The position numbers and the translations under genes were made by a program. 5,034 nt of DNA. Origin: Bacteroidota bacterium (GTDB lineage: Bacteria > Bacteroidota > Bacteroidia > Bacteroidales > Prolixibacteraceae). Each line of letters begins with the position of its first letter. The stretch's first letter is position 1. The notes beneath the pieces were generated by a model. The model saw only the letters and a program-made list of their open reading frames with translations. It ran no database searches and had not been told where the DNA came from. The stretch lies in NCBI GenBank assembly GCA_023393265.1, contig JAEWME010000243.1:1-5034 (forward strand). The letters run 5' to 3'. Positions 1 through 5,034 of this stretch are shown one piece after another.

Positions 1-1180
1 CACCGAATACGGTGTAGGCTGGCTCCCTTTGGGCGGATACGTGAAGATTTCAGGAATGATTGATGAATCGATGGACAAGGAAGCGATGAAGCTACCACCG
101 CAACCGCACGAATTCAGGTCGAAAAAAACGTGGCAGCGACTGCTCATTATGTTGGGCGGTGTGCTCATGAACTTCATCTTGGCCTTCATTATTTATATTG
201 GTATTTTGTATGCGTGGGGAGAGCAATACCTGCCTACGGCCAACGCCAAATATGGCATCGAAGTCGATTCGGTTGGAATGCAGGTTGGTTTCCAGAATGG
301 AGATAAAATACTTGCCGTAGCCGGACAACCAGTTGAAGATTTTCACAAAATCGTGCCAACCATTATTCTCGACAAAGCTAAAACAGTGGAAGTTGAGCGC
401 GACGGACGCCAAATGGAAGTAGAAATTTCGGACGAAGATCTGGCACTGATGATCAGGAGTAAGGGCGTGCTATCGTTCCGTATTCCGTTCGACTATAAAA
501 TTGCCAAGCTCGCGAAAGACTCCCCCGCGAAAAAAGCCGGGCTCGAAGTTGGCGACCGCATACTGGGAATGGACAGCCTGAAATACGAATTCAACGACCA
601 GTTCCGGGCTGCGCTGAAACAAAACATTGGCAAAGAAGTTAAACTGGACGTTTTAAGGGGTTCTCAGGAAATGAATGTTGCAATGGTAATTCCTGAAACC
701 GGACTGCTCGGTATCCAGCTCGATCAGGATCTCGAAAAAGTATTCGAATTCAAAACCATCAGCTACGGGCTGCTCGAATCTATTCCTGCCGGAATTTCAA
801 GAGGAATTAATACCATTAACGATTACCTGAAACAATTTAAACTGATATTCTCGCCAAAAACAAAAGCCTATGAAAGTCTCGGTGGTTTTATCGCTATCGG
901 TAATATTTTCCCGGGTGTATGGAGTTGGTATTCTTTTTGGAGCATGACTGCATTCCTTTCTATTATTCTTGGCGTGATGAACTTGTTGCCAATTCCGGCA
1001 TTGGATGGCGGACATGTAATGTTCCTGCTTTTCGAGATGATCACGGGACGGAAACCTGGCGATAAATTCCTCGAATATGCCCAAATTGTTGGAATGGTAC
1101 TATTGCTTACGCTGGTTGTTTATGCCAATGGAAATGACATTTTTAGGCACTGGGGCGATTTTCTGAATCTTTTTAAATAA
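1..1180 (+). CDS. rseP: RseP-type site-2 zinc metalloprotease, 5'-truncated by window edge
   Basis: This is an M50-family intramembrane protease of the inner membrane, which cuts transmembrane segments of substrates already trimmed by a first protease. The reading frame is open from base 2, giving 392 visible residues. The family is usually about 440-450 residues, so roughly 50 are missing, including the first membrane helix and the HExxH zinc motif. Visible in order: the conserved PLGGYVK loop (visible residues 9-15), a membrane helix with GGVLMNF (about 47-71), PDZ domain 1 (about 85-143, with the NGDKI loop), PDZ domain 2 (about 157-232, with KAGLEVGDRI), and the C-terminal membrane region with NLLPIPALDGGH. 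The Asp of that motif, at bases 1004-1006, is the third zinc ligand. A TTG at base 29 lies inside PLGGY and is an internal Leu codon, not a start. In E. coli the substrate is the anti-sigma factor RseA; no such partner is visible here, so the substrate is unknown. The family assignment is secure. Confidence 0.97.
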   Translation, partial: TEYGVGWLPLGGYVKISGMIDESMDKEAMKLPPQPHEFRSKKTWQRLLIMLGGVLMNFILAFIIYIGILYAWGEQYLPTANAKYGIEVDSVGMQVGFQNGDKILAVAGQPVEDFHKIVPTIILDKAKTVEVERDGRQMEVEISDEDLALMIRSKGVLSFRIPFDYKIAKLAKDSPAKKAGLEVGDRILGMDSLKYEFNDQFRAALKQNIGKEVKLDVLRGSQEMNVAMVIPETGLLGIQLDQDLEKVFEFKTISYGLLESIPAGISRGINTINDYLKQFKLIFSPKTKAYESLGGFIAIGNIFPGVWSWYSFWSMTAFLSIILGVMNLLPIPALDGGHVMFLLFEMITGRKPGDKFLEYAQIVGMVLLLTLVVYANGNDIFRHWGDFLNLFK

Positions 1181-1194
1181 AGTCCCGATTTTAT

Positions 1195-1211
1195 TATTTT
1201 TGCTACTTTTG
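1195..1211 (+). promoter_or_regulatory. Candidate Bacteroidota sigma-ABfr -7 elements upstream of tatA
   Basis: Two sequences match the Bacteroidota -7 consensus TAnnTTTG: TATTTTTG at 1195-1202 and TACTTTTG at 1204-1211. The second ends 24 bases before the tatA ATG, which would give a short 5' leader of roughly 15-20 bases, typical of this phylum. No TTTG -33 element is seen at the usual spacing (around 1172-1185), so the upstream half is weak or absent. TACTTTTG also overlaps a perfect 10-bp palindrome, TTTTGCAAAA (1207-1216). This may be incidental, because a TTTG element followed by A-rich DNA easily forms it. This is a consensus match only; which of the two is used cannot be decided from the sequence. 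Confidence 0.55.
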
Positions 1212-1235
1212 CAAAAACCATTTAAACGTAAAAAT

Positions 1236-1433
1236 ATGAACTTACTAATTATTGCCGGTATTATTGGACCTCAGGAACTTATCGTAGTTTTGGTGGTGGT
1301 AGTTTTGATGTTTGGCGGTACCAAGATTCCTGAATTAATGAAGGGACTTGGCAAAGGCATTAAAGAATTCAAAAATGCTTCGAAAGCTGACGATGACGAA
1401 CCAAAAAAGAACGCTGAGAAAATAGAAAAATAA
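1236..1433 (+). CDS. tatA: Sec-independent protein translocase subunit TatA
   Basis: TatA oligomerises in the inner membrane to form the passage for folded proteins carrying twin-arginine signal peptides, working with TatC. The 65-residue protein has the full family layout: a short periplasmic N-terminus, the G-P-Q-E-L entry to the membrane helix (residues 11-15), a Val/Leu-rich helix (15-26), the FGGTKIPEL hinge (26-34), an amphipathic helix with GKGIKEF (39-45), and a short, highly charged Lys/Asp/Glu cytoplasmic tail. It is shorter than E. coli TatA (89 residues), but the loss is only in the variable tail. The ATG at 1236 is chosen over an upstream in-frame TTG at 1200 because the longer version would add a polar, basic leader not seen in the family and would start inside the candidate promoter. 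The start region is A-rich with no Shine-Dalgarno sequence. It lies 55 bases after rseP and is followed by a terminator, so it can be a single-gene transcript. Bacteroidota commonly have TatA and TatC without TatB; no tatC is present here. Confidence 0.95.
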   Translation: MNLLIIAGIIGPQELIVVLVVVVLMFGGTKIPELMKGLGKGIKEFKNASKADDDEPKKNAEKIEK

Positions 1434-1439
1434 TAAAAA

Positions 1440-1466
1440 GAACCCCGCCCAAGCGGGTTTTTTTTT
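1440..1466 (+). terminator. Rho-independent terminator after tatA
   Basis: The stem CCCGC (1444-1448) pairs with GCGGG (1453-1457) across a CCAA loop and is followed by nine consecutive T residues (1458-1466). The upstream A-rich bases (1435-1442) can pair with part of the T run if C1443 is bulged, lengthening the stem. It begins within 10 bases of the tatA stop codon. It should end most rseP/tatA transcripts before the DUF4837 gene. On the opposite strand there is no T run after the stem, so it acts in the + direction only. Confidence 0.85.
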
Positions 1467-1488
1467 GAATCCGGCATAAACCGGATTC
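1467..1488. repeat. Perfect 8-bp inverted repeat directly after the tatA terminator
   Basis: GAATCCGG (1467-1474) and CCGGATTC (1481-1488) are exact reverse complements separated by the 6-base loop CATAAA. The repeat begins at the base immediately after the T run of the tatA terminator. Neither strand has a T tract after it, so it is not an intrinsic terminator by itself. It could stabilise the 3' end of read-through tatA RNA, form part of the 5' leader of the DUF4837 gene 73 bases downstream, or bind a dimeric regulator. Nothing in the sequence distinguishes these. The remaining gap up to 1560 shows no TAnnTTTG promoter match on the + strand. Confidence 0.6.
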
Positions 1489-1560
1489 TGCTAAAGCCTG
1501 ACTTGAAGCAATTTCTGGTAAGGTTTTTGAAGGCTCCTAACCGTATCAAAAATAAATCCA

Positions 1561-2598
1561 ATGAAAAGACTTATTAGCAATCTGATTTTACTTGTCGTTG
1601 TATCATCAGTTTTTTTCTCGTGCAAAAACGATAAAGGCGCGCGTCTTGAAACCATTTCGGGCAGGGCCGGTGAAGTTTTTGTAGTGCTCGGAAAAGAAAC
1701 ATGGAAAGCGAAGACAGGAGAACTGATCCGCGGAGTGTTGGCCCAGCCTCAGTCGTCATTGCCGCAGGCCGAACCGATGTTCGACCTCACCAATGTTCCG
1801 CCGGAAGCGTTTGTCAACGTTTTTAAAAAAGGAAGAAATATTCTCATGATCAAAATTTCGCCAACCTACACCGAGTCGAAAGTTGAGTTTTCCAACGACA
1901 TCTGGGCTTATCCGCAGGCAGTCGTGAGCATTCAGGTTAAATCAACCGAAGATTTTGAAAGTCTTTTCAAAGAAAACAGCGAAAAAATCATGTCATTTTT
2001 CCTGAAAGCAGAAAAAGATCGGCTGAAGACGACTTACAAAAACATGCCGGAAAAAAGCGTTTACAAAACACTGCTCGACGAATTCCATATTCAACTTTAT
2101 GCGCCCAACGGCTTTCAAATAGTGAAGAGAGACTCAACGTTTGCCTGGATTCGGTATGATACACCGCAAATAACCCAAAACATATTTGTTTACACTTATC
2201 CGTACGACTCAGACAGCACGTTCACCGAAAAATTTCAGGTTGGAATGCGAAACGTAATCACGAGGAAAAATATTCCGGGACCTTCAGCCGGTTCTTATAT
2301 GACCACAGAGATGGAACTTCCCCGCGACTTCAATATCCTGAAGTACAACGGAAACTATGCAAGTGAAATGCGCGGGCTTTGGTATGTCGAACACGACTTT
2401 ATGGGAGGGCCATTTATCAGTCTTTCGGTGCTCGATGCAGCACGCAAACGCATTGTAACGGTTGAAGGCAATGTTTATGCCCCCAAGGACAACAAAAGAA
2501 ATTTCCTGAGGCAGGTTGAAGCGATCGTTTATTCACTCGAATTTCCAAAGCAAAAGGTAAACGACAAAATCATCCATCAGTTAGAAAGCGGAAATTAA
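1561..2598 (+). CDS. DUF4837 family lipoprotein, function unknown
   Basis: This 345-residue protein resembles the DUF4837 family of Bacteroidota lipoproteins, which has no established function that I know of. The N-terminus is a lipoprotein signal peptide: basic MKR, a hydrophobic stretch (residues 8-19), then FFSC with the lipidated Cys at 21. The lipobox is looser than the E. coli form, as is common in this phylum. After Cys come K-N-D-K; this only partly resembles the Lys/acidic surface-export signal known from some Bacteroidota, so location (periplasmic face or cell surface) is open. Recognisable family blocks are SGRAGEVFVV (33-42), a LPQAEPMFDL block (67-76), GRNILMIKI (91-99), ASEMRGLW (267-274), GGPFIS (282-287), and the end block with EGNVYAPKDNKRNFLRQVEAI (302-322, which breaks into shorter motifs). 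No membrane helix follows the signal peptide and no catalytic motif is seen. The ATG at 1561 directly precedes the signal peptide; the upstream is A-rich with no Shine-Dalgarno sequence. It sits after the tatA terminator and converges with the PBP1A gene. Confidence 0.88.
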   Translation: MKRLISNLILLVVVSSVFFSCKNDKGARLETISGRAGEVFVVLGKETWKAKTGELIRGVLAQPQSSLPQAEPMFDLTNVPPEAFVNVFKKGRNILMIKISPTYTESKVEFSNDIWAYPQAVVSIQVKSTEDFESLFKENSEKIMSFFLKAEKDRLKTTYKNMPEKSVYKTLLDEFHIQLYAPNGFQIVKRDSTFAWIRYDTPQITQNIFVYTYPYDSDSTFTEKFQVGMRNVITRKNIPGPSAGSYMTTEMELPRDFNILKYNGNYASEMRGLWYVEHDFMGGPFISLSVLDAARKRIVTVEGNVYAPKDNKRNFLRQVEAIVYSLEFPKQKVNDKIIHQLESGN

Positions 2599-2620
2599 GA
2601 AAACCCTCGGAATAAAATAA

Positions 2621-2659
2621 AAATGCCAGGTGCACCGAAAAAAGTTGCATCTGGCATTT
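2621..2659. terminator. Bidirectional terminator between converging DUF4837 and PBP1A genes
   Basis: AAATGCCAGGTGCA (2621-2634) pairs with TGCATCTGGCATTT (2646-2659) across an 11-base A-rich loop, a 14-bp stem. The only non-Watson-Crick position is 2630/2650. In + strand RNA this is a tolerated G-U wobble; in - strand RNA it becomes an A-C mismatch. Conversely, the trailing T tract is better on the - strand (complement of the A-rich 2611-2623) than on the + strand (CATTTCCATTTTA). It lies 22 bases past the DUF4837 stop and 21 bases past the PBP1A stop, so it most likely ends both transcripts. Confidence 0.88.
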
Positions 2660-2680
2660 CCATTTTATAGCGGTCACCCG

Positions 2681-5026
2681 TTAGAAGAAGTCTTCCGAAG
2701 TGTCCTGTTCCTGCTCTATACTTTCAGGATCGTCGCAATTGATGTTGACGTTGAAATCGGCAGGTTTTTCAAATTCTGACATATCGCTGTAGGGCAAACT
2801 ACGGTCGGCATAAACTTTCTTCATAAAGTAGCCCCAAACCGGCAACGCCATGCTGGCACCCTGCCCCGACTGCAAATCGTTGAAGTGAATGCTGCGAAGT
2901 TCTCCACCAGTCCATATTCCGTTTACCAGTTGCGGTGTCACACCAATGAACCAACCGTCAGAATGGTTTTGCGTCGTACCCGTTTTAGCTGCAATCGGTC
3001 CTTTAAATCCGCCGTATTCAGGCCTCCATCTCAACCTACCGCCTGAACCGGCATCCACAACGCCACGCATCAACTCAACCATCAGGTAAGCAGTTTGCTC
3101 ATCAATGGCATCATGCCTTTCGGCTTTGAAGGTAGAAATTACGTTTCCATGCCGGTCTTCAATCCTGGTAACAAAAATAGGCCGCGTAAAAACACCTTTG
3201 TTGGCAAAAGTTCCGTAAGCACCCACCATTTCGTAGAGCGTCACATCCGATGTGCCAAGGAACATCGATGGCACCGGGTCAATGGGACTGTAAACACCCA
3301 TTTTTTTCATGATGTCTACAACCGACTGAGGATTATACTGCTTCATTACCCAAGCCGAAACTTGGTTTATCGAATGTGCCAATCCCCATTTCAGGGTTAC
3401 CATTTTATCGTCGAATTTTGTTTTCGAAGAGTTCTTTGCTTCCCATATCTTACCATCAGGAAGGATAAACTGCTGCTTCACGTTGGGCACTTTGCTACAT
3501 GGCGACATACCGTTTTGCATGGCAAGCGTGTACAAAAATGGTTTCACGGTTGAACCAACCTGCCTTTTGCCACCTTTGACCATATCGTACATAAAATGGC
3601 TGTAATCGGGTCCGCCAACATAAGCTTTCACATAACCGGTTTTAACTTCCATCGACATAAATGACGAACGAAGTATACTATAGTAATATTTGATCGAATC
3701 GAGCGGCGTCATCGTTGTATCGCGTTCTCCCTTGTATGAGAAAACAGTCATTTCTGCAGGCGTATTGAAAATATGTTTGATTTCGTCCCACGACTTTCCA
3801 GCCAGTTTAGCCAGCCGGTATCTTTCTGTTTGTTTGATTGCCTGATCAAGTATTCCGTTCACCGTTTCAGCCGACAAGTCATTGGAAAAAGGCTTGTTTT
3901 TCAAATATTTGATGTGCTTATTAAACGATGGCTGAAGGTTCTTCCTGAGATGTGTCAATACCGCATCTTCGGCATACTGTTGCATCCTCGAATCAATCGT
4001 CGTGACGATTTTTAAACCATCACGGTACAAGTTATACGAACCACCATCGGCCTTTTTATTTTTGTGGCACCAGCCATAAAGCGGATTCGTCTCCCACTCG
4101 GTTGAATCTTCCCTGAATTTTTGCATCTGCCAGCCGCGGTAATCCGCACGGTCGGGCTTGGTGGCGTTCATCGTCTGGCGAAGATATTCCCTGAAATATG
4201 GCGCCAAACCGGTTTTAAAATCTTCGCGGTGAAAATCAAGATTTAGCGGTTCTGCCTGCGCTGCATCACATTCAGTCTTCGAGATATAACCGTACTTTTC
4301 CATTTGTGCCAACACCACATTCCTGCGCTGAATCGTCAGTTCGGGCCTGCGCACCGGATTGTACAACGACGAATTTTTCGCCATACCAACAAGCATCGCG
4401 GCCTGCGGTAGCGAGAGAGAATCGGGAGTGGTATTAAAATAGATGGCGGCGGCAGATTTAACACCGACAGCCAGGTTCAGAAAGTCGTATTTATTAAGGT
4501 ACATCGTCAGGATTTCCTCCTTTGTGTAGCTTTTCTCAATTTTCACAGCAATAACCCACTCCTTAAATTTCCGGAGAACGAGTTCCAGTTTGTTGCTCAG
4601 GTTATCTCTCGGAAAAAGCATCTTGGCCAACTGCTGGCTGATGGTACTTCCTCCTCCTGAATTGGAGTCGCCGGTAACGATACCTTTTACGACACGTACC
4701 AAACCACGGGCGTCGATACCGGAATGTTTGTAAAAACGGACATCTTCGGTAGCAACAAGCGCTTTGACGAGCATCGGGTTAAACTCTTCGTATTTCACGA
4801 AGCTTCTGTTCTCTTTAAAAAACTTACCCATCACAATCCCATCATCAGAAATTACTTCCGATGCAAACAGGCTCTCAGGATTTTCGAGATCTTCGAATGT
4901 TGGCATGAAACCGAGCCAACCCTGTGCAATACCGAAAAACAACAGAAATACGAAAAGAACCCCTGCTGCATACAAATACCAGAAAATCCGAATGTATTTT
5001 TTATAAACTGAAATGTCTTTATCCAT
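2681..5026 (-). CDS. mrcA: Bifunctional class A penicillin-binding protein (PBP1A type)
   Basis: This enzyme polymerises lipid II into glycan strands and cross-links the stem peptides at the outer face of the inner membrane. The 781-residue protein is complete, with a short cytoplasmic N-terminus and one membrane anchor (about 15-38). The GT51 glycosyltransferase domain (about 65-245) has EDVRFYKHSGID with catalytic Glu94, GGSTISQQLAK (125-135), and RKFKEW with the second key Glu156, followed by ILTMYLN (172-178). A long linking region (about 283-450) precedes the transpeptidase domain (about 455-735), which has GSTVKPF with nucleophile Ser492 and Lys495, SIN (552-554) and KTGTT (681-685). 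All catalytic residues are present, so it should be active and sensitive to beta-lactams. The tail (about 763-781) is strongly acidic. The ATG at 5024-5026 gives a family-typical length and a short basic leader before the helix; no in-frame stop is visible in the 8 bases before it, so a slightly earlier start cannot be excluded. The promoter lies outside the window. Confidence 0.98.
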   Translation of the reverse strand: MDKDISVYKKYIRIFWYLYAAGVLFVFLLFFGIAQGWLGFMPTFEDLENPESLFASEVISDDGIVMGKFFKENRSFVKYEEFNPMLVKALVATEDVRFYKHSGIDARGLVRVVKGIVTGDSNSGGGSTISQQLAKMLFPRDNLSNKLELVLRKFKEWVIAVKIEKSYTKEEILTMYLNKYDFLNLAVGVKSAAAIYFNTTPDSLSLPQAAMLVGMAKNSSLYNPVRRPELTIQRRNVVLAQMEKYGYISKTECDAAQAEPLNLDFHREDFKTGLAPYFREYLRQTMNATKPDRADYRGWQMQKFREDSTEWETNPLYGWCHKNKKADGGSYNLYRDGLKIVTTIDSRMQQYAEDAVLTHLRKNLQPSFNKHIKYLKNKPFSNDLSAETVNGILDQAIKQTERYRLAKLAGKSWDEIKHIFNTPAEMTVFSYKGERDTTMTPLDSIKYYYSILRSSFMSMEVKTGYVKAYVGGPDYSHFMYDMVKGGKRQVGSTVKPFLYTLAMQNGMSPCSKVPNVKQQFILPDGKIWEAKNSSKTKFDDKMVTLKWGLAHSINQVSAWVMKQYNPQSVVDIMKKMGVYSPIDPVPSMFLGTSDVTLYEMVGAYGTFANKGVFTRPIFVTRIEDRHGNVISTFKAERHDAIDEQTAYLMVELMRGVVDAGSGGRLRWRPEYGGFKGPIAAKTGTTQNHSDGWFIGVTPQLVNGIWTGGELRSIHFNDLQSGQGASMALPVWGYFMKKVYADRSLPYSDMSEFEKPADFNVNINCDDPESIEQEQDTSEDFF

Positions 5027-5034
5027 CGGGATAT

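Noticed and set aside
29..31. TTG as the start of the protease gene
   Set aside because: It encodes the Leu inside the conserved PLGGYVK motif, and the frame is open to the window edge with family-like residues before it.
1200..1235. N-terminal extension of TatA from an upstream TTG
   Set aside because: It would start inside the candidate promoter and add a basic leader not found in TatA proteins; the ATG at 1236 gives the normal family N-terminus.
1547..1554. TATTTTTG (TAnnTTTG) on the - strand just before the DUF4837 start
   Set aside because: There is no credible - strand gene downstream of it and the region is AT-rich; it is most likely a chance match.
1271..1561. 96-residue - strand open frame spanning tatA and the terminator region
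   Set aside because: It reads backwards through tatA and through the terminator hairpin, with no family resemblance.
3095..3553. 152-residue open frame on the + strand
   Set aside because: It lies wholly antisense to the transpeptidase domain of the PBP gene, has no recognisable domain or promoter, and has a composition expected of a shadow frame.
4724..5011. Two overlapping + strand open frames
   Set aside because: Both are antisense to the membrane anchor and glycosyltransferase region of the PBP gene and resemble no protein family.

Overview
The window looks like ordinary chromosomal DNA from a member of the Bacteroidota, probably a Bacteroidales-type lineage. The evidence is a site-2 protease with the Bacteroidota form of the sequence, a DUF4837 lipoprotein (as I recall, a family largely confined to this phylum), TAnnTTTG-type promoter elements ahead of tatA, and A-rich start regions without Shine-Dalgarno sequences. 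The genus cannot be fixed from the sequence alone.

Layout: (1) 1-1180, + strand, the C-terminal ~392 residues of RseP, a membrane-embedded zinc site-2 protease; its start and HExxH motif lie before the window. (2) 1195-1211, two overlapping-spaced TAnnTTTG candidates in the 55-bp gap. (3) 1236-1433, + strand, tatA, the pore-forming subunit of the twin-arginine translocase. (4) 1440-1466, a Rho-independent terminator, directly followed by a perfect 8-bp inverted repeat (1467-1488) of unknown role. (5) 1561-2598, + strand, a DUF4837 lipoprotein of unknown function. (6) 2621-2659, a strong hairpin between converging genes, probably a bidirectional terminator. (7) 2681-5026, - strand, a complete class A penicillin-binding protein (PBP1A type) with all glycosyltransferase and transpeptidase motifs visible.

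All four genes act at the cell envelope: intramembrane proteolysis (RseP), folded-protein export (TatA), a surface- or periplasm-facing lipoprotein (DUF4837) and peptidoglycan polymerisation and cross-linking (PBP1A). The three + strand genes are not clearly one operon: tatA appears to have its own promoter and is followed by a terminator. The PBP gene is transcribed toward them from a promoter outside the window.

No intergenic gap reaches 300 bases, and there is no sign of mobile elements, CRISPR arrays, tRNA/rRNA genes or horizontal transfer. I found no evidence for a previously undescribed system. The least-explained items are the DUF4837 lipoprotein and the second hairpin after the tatA terminator.
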